Below, one piece after another: positions 22,301 through 32,352 of a stretch of DNA of 38,096 nt. The translations under genes and the position numbers were made by a program. The DNA is from Intoshia linei. Its lineage: Eukaryota > Orthonectida > Rhopaluridae. The first letter of the stretch is position 1. Every line of letters begins with the position of its first letter. The stretch lies in assembly GCA_001642005.1 (NCBI GenBank), contig LWCA01000232.1:1-38096 (forward strand), in the 5' to 3' direction. Under the pieces are notes generated by a model. The model saw only the letters and a program-made list of their open reading frames with translations. It was not told the DNA's origin and searched no databases.

Positions 22301-25300
22301 ATTGTCTAAATACAAATATGAAACCTTCAGACTGTGTGTCTGTTTTCATAAGTTCATTCACAATATGCTCTGCAGCCGACACTCCAGACTTTACAGCATT
22401 ATGAGTTCCTTTTATTTTTACAACATTCATTAAACCGGCAGAACAACCGACTATACAACCACCCTTAAATCCAACTTGTGGTATTGTCTACATTATAAAT
22501 TATCAAAAATAGTTTTACTTGATAGCCTCCACTATTGACTACTCTAGCACCATACGATATACGTTTTCCTCCTTGCAATACTTTGGAAATATAGGGGTGG
22601 TGTTTAAATTGTTGAAATTCTTTATATAAATTGATGAATGGATTTTTATACTCCAATGATATCTATACATTGGATAAAATTGTTAAAAACTAAATAATAT
22701 CGTTTTTACTCTAAAGTACTCAAAACAATTTAATTTAACTGTTGACAACTCGGTTGTATTCACTTATTTTTATTAGTACTGTTTACAAATTAAATTTATT
22801 GTGATTACTCAATAGTTGACAGTTAAACTATTATAAAACTACTATGCAAATCATTATTTGTGAGATTATCCACCTAATAAATATAATCGTCAGTATTTTT
22901 ATTATCAATTCATTAGAACCATCGAATTGATTTCTACGAATTAGATCAATATAATTAATATTTTATGAAATTATTTAATGTTTTGAACTTATTTGGTCAT
23001 TGTTTAGATTTGGAAAGGTTGGAAATTTTTCAACATTTAAATTGGGGCGAAGAAAATCTTAATTAGTTACCGTGAAAAAGTCCTAATTTAATTTATTTAA
23101 AAAACCCTACATAAAAAGTACACAATACGATGATACTGTGATAAAAAGAATATTGTAATTTGAAAAAAAGAGATGACATCTGACTAAATATATCGAGTTT
23201 CTCTAAACCTTTGAAATTAACTATTTTATCTATTTTTTTTCTATATTTTAAAATCGAAAGTAAATTTACAGAATTGTATGCCAATATATCGTAATTGAAA
23301 AACGGCTAAACTAATCAAATCAGGTTAAAGGTACAGCGAAATCTTAAGGATGTAGCAATTGTTATAAAAAATTCATCATAAAATAAAAATTTATAATTAT
23401 ATTAAATTACATCACTATATTGACTTGATAGTGTATTATCTAAGTCCGTTCTCAATGAAGACTTTTCTTGGTAACGATCATATGATTGCTTTCGCTTTAA
23501 CGCTTTTTCTGTTTCACGTTCCTTGCGAATAGACATCAGTCTAATTTGATAGGTTTAATCTACTTCATTTAGATTATTTTTGGAGATGAATTCATTCGTC
23601 AATAAAACGCAAATGTCAAAATCTACGTCGAAATATATTGTGTCGTATGAATACACTCCAGACAATATCTTTTTGACTGATTGAATGATTTAGACTTTTT
23701 GAGTCTGCCAAAAAACTGTTCAACGTGTACCCACTTAAGTGCCATTTTCCTAAGATTAGCCTTTTCTGTTATTGTAACACACTGAGAAGGTCGAGGCATT
23801 GTAATTTTAAATATATCAGGAGTATTAGAGATAGGTCCCAAGTATCCCGAATCTAAAAATATACTCCAATTTGTTTCTTCATCTATCAGCTCACCACCAA
23901 TACTCTTTAAGTAGGGAATGTAAGATTTGTAGGATTTTTTAAATAATTTATAATCATGTTCACTACCCAGTCCTTTAGGCTGCGAAAATATAGCATAATA
24001 AGAAGAATGGGCCATTATAGCTACTTCTTTCTTTACACCATATGTTCCATTTTTTCCATCCCAATATAATTTATGGTTGACTACGCGATTGCGTGGTTTT
24101 TGGATTCGTACTGTTGTATAGTCCCCAAAAAAGCAACGTTGGGAAAATCATCAATACCAACATAGATCGGTCATTTTCTATTTTCCCACCATTTTTTCTT
24201 TAGGGAATCGTAGAGCGGAGCCCTCATTCTATCAATTGCCTTCTGAACTGTTTGTACGCTACTTAAATTCAAATATCTTAATGATGACTCGCATAGTTGT
24301 AGCAGTTTTTAGCCAGAACAATGTCAAAATTAATGGATCTATCCCTTTAATTTTAGGCGAAGGACCTCGTCTTCTATGGTTACTAAGAATCCAATTAAAC
24401 TGTGATACAGTAGTTCCAGTTCCATTTTATAAAATCCGGTAATATCCAAAAAGGCATCATTCTCTGAAACAAATTTATAAATATTATATTGTCAACAGTT
24501 TATTTAAGTTGTTCCGAGTACATTCGAGTAAAAACGATATTATTTAGTTTTCAACAATTTTATCCATTAGATAAAATTTAAATGTTGAAAATGATAATTT
24601 TTTTCAATGTGACATTAAATATTACTATAAATCCTATTGAAACCAATGGCATATCATTGCTTTTTAGATGGTACATAAACGAACCACCGTATGTATTTTT
24701 ATCCTACAATAATTTAATAAAATCCAAAATTTAATTCTATATAAAATAATACCAGCGGCCAACCAACAGTATGTTCAACTAGTCCTACAAATAAATATAA
24801 TTCATCCAATGAAATAAAAATAATTATAAATTTTTACGTGATAACATTAACAATGGACAAATCAGCATTTATTGATAACGATGCGAAAAAATAAGTGAAT
24901 TTTTACACAGCTAGAAATCATTAAATACATTTGCATCGATCGATTGTTATCTGTATTACAGACACTGTATGCTGATATTTCAAATTTAAAATCAATAAAA
25001 CTACTGCCGTATCGTAAAACTACAAAAATTTTCAAAATTTACAAGAAAAAATTATTACTCCACCGAGTACAACAATGTAAAAACTTTTATTTTTACTTAT
25101 TCTTTTGCTACCATTTAAATCAATGTATTAATACACTATTGGAATAAGCGCCAATTTTACCATCATGATGAAGATTTTCATCAATTTGCCATAATTCTTT
25201 AAAACCAATTCCGTATACCATGGATTGAGATTTTTTTGTAAGTGCAAAATTTTCGTTAGAAAACAATTCTTTAGATAAACTTCCTCTAGAACCCTCAGAA

Positions 25301-28300
25301 AAAATTGTCACACGTGAATGCAACTCCATCCCTCTTTGAAATGATTCCTAAAAGTTTAATATAGAATTAGCACTACAGCAGAATCAATTTTAATTTAAAA
25401 AAATAAATAGGTCAGCAATATCAAAGTAAGCGCTTCTCGGTGCAGATATTAAGATACAAAAGGTACATTTGAATCTTAGAAATTATTATCTTCACAGTTT
25501 TAACCAAAAACGACATATACGACAAAAACGAATAAGGAGACATACATTTTTAACTAAATAATTGTAAGTGAAGAGATAATTTCATTATAATCAAACCAAA
25601 AAATTATCAGTATGTCTAATCACTGAATGAAATAATAGTTTTAAGATTAACCTTGGGAGATCCAGATTTGTTGATGCCATTATCGCTGGTAGCCACACCA
25701 ATAATTGATTTTTTATCTTGACTATACAGAATCTATTTTGGATAAAGTACACTGTATACAACAAACTATTACCGTATTTTTCGGAGTATAAGGTGCAACC
25801 TTTTACATAAAAAATTAGAAATGCGCCTTATACGCCAGTGCGACTTATATGAAGATTTTGCAAGGGAAAACTTTTTTCTAACTATATATTGTACCATTTG
25901 ATTCTTAATTTTTTAAAACTTTTCTTAATAAAATTTCTCGCACCTTATACGCTAATGCGCCTTATACTCCGGAAAATACGGTATATATTTATAGGAAGTG
26001 CATGTAAAAAATATAGATTTTACTTTGTCTGCATCAGATCAGATTAGAAATATACATCATTAATTTACCAAAAATACCTCTAATTATTAATAGTGATTAA
26101 TAAATTTAACTGATAAAAATTCCCTTCAAATATGAGACTTTTGAAATTAATGAAAAATATTTTTGTAAAATAGAGGACTCATTTCATATCGATGATACAT
26201 ACAAAATATGAATTTGTCTGTTACAAACATTACCATATCGATAGAGAACATTTATATTAATATTATTAATTATTATCCAAAAAAACTCCCGCGTCTTAAT
26301 GTTCAACGTTTTCACTTTATTATTTTTCAATTAGTTTATTAAAAATTTTTCCACATTAAATTTGTTATATGAATTTAAATATTTTCTACATCAAAGGATT
26401 AATTCGATATCGTGAAACACCTATACAGACAAACACGATTAGAAGATAAAAAATAATTACATTAATGAAAATAAAAAACAAATAAACAGTACTACTGTAC
26501 AAATAATGTACTACTAAAAAATTAAATACAAGAAGTCTTAAAATTGCATTATAATTTATTGGGGAAAGAAAACACTGATCACGTTACCCGGTTGAACGTG
26601 CCGATACAAAACAATTTATCAATATAATCATAAAATATTTACTTCACTTGCTGAAATTCCACTATAAATTTCAACGCCCAATTCTTCTGCCATTTTACCC
26701 ATCCATTCACAAACATGACCCAATCTGACAATTACATTTCCTTTATTACCAGTTCCTAAAAATATAATGGAATACCAACAATATAATAGATGTATATAAG
26801 TATATATAACAAAGGATTAATCATTTAATTATTGCGGAAATATATGCCCCTTTTAAGTAATATAAAAAATATACGTCAGATTACTGCAATTTTTAAAATT
26901 ACATGACTACAAAGCCAAAAAAAAAAGTTGAAAAACATTTTTCAGAGACTCTAATTATTATACACTAATTCCTTTTTTGAGCACTATGCTGAAGAATTTG
27001 AAAACATATTTTTAATTTTTTAAAGATGCAGCATACTTTCCGACAAAAAAAATTTTAAAAAATCAAACTATATCGCGCCCAACACTGCCTAAAGATTAAT
27101 TACTTAAAATAAATTTTTATAATATTTAATAGATTAATACAAACTATTAAAATTAACTATATCTTTTTAATTTCAAAATAATTATAATAAACTTCAAAGT
27201 GAGAATAACAAATTTCAAAATGAGAATAGTAAATAATAAATAAAATCACAAAGCGGTGAGCGTTGTACCTCAATTGCGGCTGGATCAAGGGGTGCCAATA
27301 TACATTGTATTGGTTCTATTGGCAATGTAGGACTTATCCACTACGAAAATAAAGGAGGAAGTTTCAGAAAAGGAAAATGCACAAGAATGGATGAAAAATT
27401 GCTTAAGAAAAACAAAGCAAAAATACAATAACCCTGTTGTCATCGTTATTGACAACGCTTCAGTGTACAGCGATATAGAGAGTATATTAGTAATACCAGA
27501 ATTTTCTGAACATTCATTTTTAAGGCTTGGACCATACAGCCCTACACTCAACCCAATTGAGACTGTGTGGTCAAGCGTTAAATCCAAGATTAAGCGATCA
27601 CTTGCCGTTTGCCTTGAGGAGGTATTACATAAACAAGAAAATGTATCTATGACTGAATCAAGAGCATGTGCCCTAGAACAGTTAATGAGAGAATCTATGA
27701 ATTCAATTAGTATATCTACGTGTGCTAATTGTATTGCTAGTATAAGCAGATACATTCCACCAGCATTACAATTGGAAGACATAACAACATTTTAATTAAT
27801 AATTGTTTAATTTTTTTTCATTTATAATTTTGAAATTTAATATTCTCGTTTTGAAACTTACTATTATCATTTTGAAATTTATTATTCTCATTTTGAAATT
27901 AAAAAGGTATAGTAAAATTAAAAAACCTGGTATATGCGGCAAATAAAACGATTTATTTTTAGTTAGAAAACGCATCTTATTCTCTGTCACGGGTGTGAAC
28001 AATTTATTCTATTTGATAAAAAATTTTAATTCGAATCAAATAATAATTGTCGTATACCAAATCGTCAATATCATTTTTGAACAATTTTTTCAATGGTTCA
28101 GGTTCGATACAAGCTCCAGATATGATGTGCTGACCTTTTTAAATATTAAATACAAATTTAGACATTAAAATAAGATTCAATAAAATTTTAAATTTTGATA
28201 TTTTTATAATAATACTCCAACAACAAAATTCCAAAATTTTCAGAATCTATCAATTAAAATAATGAATTTACCAATTTCAGCAGATTTTTCAAGTAAAATG

Positions 28301-30657
28301 ACCCTTATATCCTTATTAAACTCTTTTGATAACTGTTTGATGCGAATCGCTGCACTTAATCCAGAAGGTCCACCTCCAACAATCAAAACATCTGTTTTGT
28401 CTGTTTCTCGATCCATATTTATGCCTTAAATATTAATTAATAAAATTCTAAAACCTACATTTCTATTTCAAACCGATTAATCAAAAAGTCACAGAACCCA
28501 GAGTCTGTGCCCAGATTTTTTGTGAACTTTTATATTAACTCCAAAAAAATGTGTTCATATTTAATTAATTTTAAATTATTTTTAAAATCGCCTCTAACTG
28601 AATTAATCACCCTAGGGCGATATCTCCAACTTTGGGGAAACGCTGATCTAAACTTAAAAAATATACACATTAAAATCAGTGAAAACACTTTACATCAAAT
28701 TAGAAAACCTGTAATATCACATAATTTAACCATGAAAATACTAGACATTGATAAATTATCAGTTTTTAAAATTTTTTCAAAATAACCGTTATATCCTTTA
28801 CATGTATAATATTAAATGTTTGTGTGTGTTACCGTTTATTTAAAATATAGACAGTCGTAGAATTTAAAAAAACCCAATTTCTAATACAGTTCTTCCCACA
28901 GCGTGTTTATATCCATTTTTCATTTTCCGAATTTGAGTCCTTCAGAGTCAAAAATTCAGATTCAGTTATCAAAAATAAAATCCGCCGAAAAATTTAATAA
29001 AACATACGTTCTGGGACTCGTTTTAAAATACTTAACATTGTCGTAAATCTCAGCCTCAGAAACTTACACCTTTATGGTCAAACCACAGATTACCTTTTTA
29101 ATGGTTGTTATAGTTAAAAATCTTATTAATTGATTCCTTCGGGTTTTTTCCATTGCTACGCAATTTTTTATTTCTAAATACTCATTTTTACAAAGTTTAA
29201 CATCACTTGAAATACAACTTTGTTATTATAACTTTTATATTTGAGCAATTCCATGTGAAAACGACAAATTTTTATAAAATTAGTAACCTGCCCTTTTTGA
29301 TTTTTGACGATGTTTTTTATTAAAATAACCAGAAAATTGAATAGTTTAAGAATCACCCTAAAAACCTTAAACTGTATCGGTTTGGAAAGCATAACGACCA
29401 AATTTATCTATTGTATGAAAAAATGTATTTATATTTTACGCCCATATGCGAAATTAAAATATTCATATCATTACTGTCAAATATACATTGCCGCTGTCAG
29501 AACATATTAATTTTTAAAAAACAACAAATTTTTAATTATTCCATAAATTAATGGCATAAAAACGTTAATTCTAAATATATATTTAAAAATAGATTCAACA
29601 TTTATGAGAACGTTGATGATAACGTTATAACAATTATATTTAAAATTTGACAGGGTAATATTGTTATTTTGGAAATCAACGGCAAAAAACGTAAAATCCA
29701 TATTTTTTATATGTTTTTCTATGGTAATATCTATAGAATTGTAAATTTCGGTAATAAAAAATTCAATTGTTAACTTTATCGTAATTTCAATTTATTTTTA
29801 AATCAATAATTTCAAGTGTTACTATAATATATCATAAAATTATATACAATTTTGTATAATATTAATATTATAAAAGGTGTAGTATAAAAACTAAGTAAAT
29901 TACCCTTCTAATTTTTTGAATATACATTCGTGCCAATACTAGCTTTGCTGTAATATATAAAATTGTATTTGTCATAATTCAGATCGAAAGTTACAGATCA
30001 TTTAATTTTAATAGTGTTAATTAGATATTAATTACTAATATATTTTGAAAAAATCAATTTAATATAAAACTAGACATATTATTACATATTTCACCCATCC
30101 ATACTAGATTTTAAATTTAATTTTATCTAGTCAAATATAAACTTTAAAATATGCATTTTTATTTTTTTCCTGAAATTGTAGATATATATTCTTAAATAAC
30201 TTCACCATATCAACCTTTACACTAATAATATTTTCAAATATTGAATTAAGTGCCCTAATTATCGTTTTTGCAAATGCACATGAAATTTCCATTTATTACA
30301 ATGTTATTAAAATTCACCTGAAATGTTTTTTAAAGTGCTCAACCCGTTAATTATTAATACTTATAATAATTATATATATATATAAATATACTTATAATAA
30401 TATAAACTTTATATCAGAAAATAAAATAACTAAAAGGGAAAGGTTAAAGAAAATAATTATAAACTTATTTCCAAAGGTTTTCAATAGATTTAAAAAATAT
30501 TTTATCAATTCAAAAAACCTTTCCATCGTGGATCTTTTTTACGAGAAACTATAGAGTAGTGAGTCGTTTTGTGATGTTTAAATCTATGCAAAATTCACCA
30601 AAATTACATTAAAATTAACCTACGAATACATGAACCAAAATTACAAATTAATTTCAT
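19378..30657 (-). CDS. ETFDH: Electron transfer flavoprotein-ubiquinone oxidoreductase (ETF-QO), complete
   Basis: Inner-membrane mitochondrial enzyme that takes electrons from reduced ETF (acyl-CoA and amino-acid dehydrogenases) and reduces ubiquinone through FAD and a 4Fe-4S cluster. Fourteen exons join in phase to 593 aa: 30657-30620, 30583-30519, 28424-28272, 28134-28058, 28008-27927, 26755-26643, 25732-25652, 25347-25161, 24784-24753, 24703-24626, 22662-22519, 22487-22325, 22277-22092, 19760-19378. The N-terminus [18 protein letters not shown] is basic and lacks acids, fitting a mitochondrial targeting sequence; [16 protein letters not shown] follows. The FAD dinucleotide motif VGGGPSG is at 50-56. 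Further landmarks are [83 protein letters not shown] and [20 protein letters not shown]. The four cluster cysteines are 539, 562, 565 and 568 (RFCPAG and NCIHCKTC). It ends [10 protein letters not shown] like its homologues. Introns are 31-137 nt where clean; six are longer and most of these hold transposons. Confidence 0.95.
19761..20178. other. Left part of ETF-QO intron 13
   Basis: Intron sequence. Around 20138-20165 (CACTGGTTACCAACATAGTT) it resembles a hAT-type end, probably an older element into which the 786-bp MITE at 20187 was inserted. Nothing coding seen. Confidence 0.4.
20187..20972. mobile_element. hAT-type non-autonomous element with perfect 8-bp target duplication
   Basis: The left end is CATGGGTGCACAACCTTTCC and the right end, reverse-complemented, is CAGGGTGCATAACGTGCGGC. 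GCCTAGAC is repeated exactly on both sides (20179-20186 and 20973-20980). Eight-base duplications with this kind of end are typical of the hAT superfamily. The 786-bp interior is AT-rich with an internal repeated block (AAAAACCAAATTTTACCAAC and close variants) and no transposase. It sits in ETF-QO intron 13. The undamaged duplication suggests it is younger than its sister at 10185. Confidence 0.85.
20981..21439. other. hAT-like end and AT-rich intron sequence
   Basis: Just after the target duplication the sequence reads CATGGTTACCCAACCGCGGT, then GGCAACCATTAATGGGTTGC, which looks like the end of another, older hAT-type element. The remainder up to 21439 shows no recognised feature. Confidence 0.4.
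21440..22035 (+). repeat. Modular repeat, subfamily A, 5'-truncated copy in ETF-QO intron 13
   Basis: Begins inside the opening block (TTTTATAAAGTCCACATTTC) and lacks the left-end signature. Modules with CCAATTGTCTTTTTTTTTAA and GCCAAAACCACAAATTACCC follow. It then skips to the GGACTGTTTTTATTTGATTT block and ends with the 40-nt hairpin at 21996-22035. It stops 56 bp short of ETF-QO exon 13. Confidence 0.65.
21996..22035. repeat. Terminal hairpin of the modular repeat
   Basis: Arms CTAGGTCCTGTT and AACAGTCAACCTAG around TGTACGTAGTACA, the same structure as at 17367 and 35741. Confidence 0.75.
22663..23405. other. Right-hand part of ETF-QO intron 10
   Basis: AT-rich intron sequence on the acceptor side of the transposase remnant. 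Nothing recognised. Confidence 0.4.
23406..24475 (-). pseudogene. DDE_Tnp_4-like transposase pseudogene inside ETF-QO intron 10
   Basis: The minus strand can be followed through nearly a whole transposase, with frame changes and stops. In order: an N-terminal helix-turn-helix-like region ([20 protein letters not shown]), the first catalytic region ([16 protein letters not shown]) with [16 protein letters not shown] after it, the second acid in [11 protein letters not shown], then [14 protein letters not shown], and the third acid in [10 protein letters not shown]. The tail ([19 protein letters not shown] and a Lys/Arg-rich helix) ends with TAA near 23406. The longest uninterrupted part is 24015-23623. 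This D-D-E spacing and wording match the DDE_Tnp_4 (Harbinger-like) group as I remember it. No clear terminal repeats were found. The stops and frame changes show it is inactive. Confidence 0.75.
24785..25160. other. ETF-QO intron 8
   Basis: Plain AT-rich intron of 376 nt. A plus-strand open frame across 24944-25147 has no motif support. Confidence 0.5.
25770..25983. mobile_element. Palindromic MITE in ETF-QO intron 6
   Basis: The ends are near-perfect inverted repeats: TACCGTATTTTTCGGAGTAT at the left and, reverse-complemented, TACCGTATTTTCCGGAGTAT at the right. Inner blocks GCGCCTTATACGCCAGTGCG and GCACCTTATACGCTAATGCG also mirror each other, so the 214-bp element folds into a long hairpin. 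Ends of this type (CCGTATTTTCCGG then TATAAG) are widespread in animal genomes. I cannot assign the superfamily and no clear target duplication is visible. Confidence 0.8.
25984..26642. other. Rest of ETF-QO intron 6
   Basis: AT-rich intron sequence without a recognised feature. Confidence 0.45.
26756..27159. other. Part of ETF-QO intron 5
   Basis: AT-rich intron sequence between exon 6 and the DDE element; nothing recognised. Confidence 0.45.
27162..27907 (+). mobile_element. Tc1/mariner-superfamily element with TA duplication, in ETF-QO intron 5
   Basis: The left end TCTTTTTAATTTCAAAATAA and the reverse-complemented right end CCTTTTTAATTTCAAAATGA form terminal inverted repeats. TA precedes the left end (27160-27161) and follows the right (27908-27909), as expected for Tc1/mariner insertion. 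Each terminal repeat is itself built from about three copies of a 20-nt unit (AATTTCAAAATGAGAATAAT and variants), giving roughly 75-80 bp per end. The 746-bp element holds only the C-terminal half of a transposase, so it is internally deleted. It lies antisense to ETF-QO, 17 bp inside the donor of exon 5. Confidence 0.8.
27241..27795 (+). pseudogene. Truncated DDE_3-type transposase
   Basis: The plus strand reads [20 protein letters not shown], then [14 protein letters not shown], a one-frame shift in an A-rich run near 27370, then an uninterrupted 134-codon tract to the TAA at 27793-27795. The tract contains [15 protein letters not shown], the second catalytic Asp region, and [16 protein letters not shown] with the third catalytic acid. 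This is the DDE_3 (IS630/Tc1-related) pattern. The N-terminal DNA-binding region and the first catalytic Asp are missing, so it cannot be an active enzyme alone. Confidence 0.75.
28425..28789. other. Acceptor-side part of ETF-QO intron 2
   Basis: AT-rich intron sequence. A plus-strand open frame at 28507-28785 shows no known motif and low-complexity composition, so it is not called. Confidence 0.45.
28790..29170 (+). repeat. Modular repeat, subfamily B, short copy in ETF-QO intron 2
   Basis: Left end TTTACATGTATAATATTAAA then GTTTGTGTGTGTTACCGTTT; modules with GAGTCCTTCAGAGTCAAAAA and ACACCTTTATGGTCAAACCA; right end TGATTCCTTCGGGTTTTTTC then CATTGCTACGCAAT. It carries both subfamily B ends in only about 380 bp, an internally deleted but end-complete copy. 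Confidence 0.65.
29171..30518. other. Donor-side part of ETF-QO intron 2
   Basis: About 1.3 kb of AT-rich intron with an AT microsatellite at 30360-30400. Open frames here (for example 29174-29401 on the minus strand) carry no family motif. Confidence 0.45.
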
Positions 30658-30945
30658 TGAAAGTCAATATATTTCTATAGTGAATATTCATAAATAAACA
30701 AAATACAAAAGTAATATCAAAAACTTATAACTTTTATATCAATCATTATAATTATTGTTCTTTCTTTTGTACAGTAGTTTGTAATGATCTACATGATATA
30801 AAGTACAATGAAAGGGGTAAATTAATATAAATATATTCTGAAACGAGAGCCGAACCTACAGTACCCGTAACCTCTTCTCGAGGGGCATCGCCATTATTCC
30901 ATTAACATTTATTTATGCTTCAATATACTTGTAAGGCCTCTTTCC
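30658..30945. promoter_or_regulatory. Region upstream of ETF-QO
   Basis: The 290 bp before the ETF-QO start codon would hold its promoter and 5' leader. It includes a short GC-richer patch at 30845-30895. No promoter motif can be named with confidence. Confidence 0.25.
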
Positions 30946-31176
30946 CTAATTTTTTTCTTCAATATTGAGCCTTTTGGAGGATAATTGTTGAGTTAATTTT
31001 AAAGATATACCAGAATAATATTTACGCGTCAGCTTACCGCTTTTATCATATTTTTCCACCATTTTATTCACACCTCCAAAAAAATAATTCAGATTATTAT
31101 ATAACATTTGTGTCGTTCCTGCGACCCACATCCCAATGACTCTTTCTTGATTTATTTTAGAGTATTTTTTAGTCAT
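30946..31176 (-). pseudogene. Tc1/mariner transposase N-terminal remnant
   Basis: Reads MTKKYSKINQERVIGMWVAG, then VNKMVEKYDKSGKLTRKYYS. This is the usual first helix-turn-helix of Tc1-like transposases: an R-x-x-I-x-MW-x-AG block, a second helix, and a KYxxxGxLxRK end. No catalytic part follows, so it is a fragment. It is not from the same copy as the C-terminal remnant at 370-706. Confidence 0.6.
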
Positions 31177-31639
31177 GAAAAAAGTATTTTTAAATTATAA
31201 TATTCAAATTTTATGGTCAATCAATGAATTATCACTTTTTTTGACCAGGGTGATATGGTTTTGCTCGACTAAATAGAGTAGTATTGACTCTGACATATTT
31301 TACCAGGAATAGATATATTTGATCTGGACACCATAAAATGTTTTTTCATACAATTATGGTTGCTTTTAATTGTACTTTGTATTTATATTGTTATGTACTT
31401 TATAATGATAAAATTGCTCATACAAACCCAAGTTAAAACTTAAGGACAAGTAAAGATGGTCATTTTTAGTTTCTTTTGAAAAAATAAAACGTAACATAAT
31501 ATAAATGTATTTTCTGATAAAATCTCTGAATCATTCATTCATAATGAGATACACCTATCTTTGTTACGAAAATGTTTTAAATCTATCTGAATAGAATACA
31601 TTGTAGAAGCATTGTTAATATTACAAAATATTATCTTTA
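31177..31639. other. Noncoding spacer
   Basis: No gene recognised. The sequence near 31220-31330 could be the degraded end of the Tc1-like element, but no inverted repeat partner was found. Confidence 0.4.
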
Positions 31640-32115
31640 CTTGTATAATATGCTACGCAATATTTATTTGTGTGTGTATGTGTTCCACTTTATTTCAGTA
31701 ACTACCAGTCTTAGAAGTTTATAAAGTCTACATTGCAATTACAGTTTTTTCCGGGGTGATAATAAGATAAATTTCAACCTCCTAAACTCACATCTTACGG
31801 GTCAAAAACCCGAATTGTCCTTCTTTTTGAAAATCAAACGAGTTGGAGAATTTAAAAAAATTATATCTTCAGAGCCAAAACCCAAAATTACCCTTTTTTT
31901 ATTAAAACAGCCAAATTAAAATAAAAGATTCTGATAGAGCTTATTCCATTTGATATAAAGGATAAATTTTAACTTCAGAAATCTACGCATTTCCGGTGAA
32001 AAATAATTTTTAATATATTACCAACCAATATTTTTTAAATTTGTTGAAATGACAGATATTTATGTAAATATTTAATGCAGGTAGTTTGTAAGGTCTGTAG
32101 TCTGTAGTACATAGA
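31640..32115 (+). repeat. Modular repeat, subfamily A, internally deleted copy
   Basis: Left end GTATAATATGCTACGCAATA, then opening block GTCTACATTGCAATTACAGT, modules with CTTACGGGTCAAAAACCCGA and GAGCCAAAACCCAAAATTAC, then ATCTACGCATTTCCGGTGAA. The right side ends in a degenerate hairpin region (GTCTGTAGTCTGTAGTACAT). It sits about 240 bp upstream of the mannosidase start codon. Confidence 0.6.
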
Positions 32116-32352
32116 ATTTAAAGTTTAAAAATAATTTTAAAATTTCCAAATTTATACTCTGAACGTATACACAACTATAATAATAAGGTTAAAATATTAA
32201 TTAATGTAAATTGAAACCATTAATATTTGATTTAAATATATTGTCACAATAAGAATTTCAGTTATCTGAATCACCTCATATTTATTTTAATTCACATATA
32301 TCTGTTTAAAACTAAAAAGTTTCAATGTAAAAAATAGCATTTGTCGAAAAAT

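Noticed and set aside
27285-27782. Minus-strand open frame of 165 codons
   Set aside because: Antisense of the DDE_3 transposase reading on the plus strand, which carries the catalytic motifs.
28507-28785. Plus-strand open frame of 92 codons in ETF-QO intron 2
   Set aside because: No motif, AT-driven composition, and it lies within an intron of a well-supported gene.
29174-29701. Three overlapping open frames on both strands
   Set aside because: No conserved motif on any of them; the region is intron 2 of ETF-QO. The frame containing KNQKGQ was tested as the missing N-terminal exon and gave no match, while 30519-30583 did.
30360-30400. Possible promoter or origin in an AT microsatellite
   Set aside because: Simple ATATAT sequence in an intron, with no further signal.
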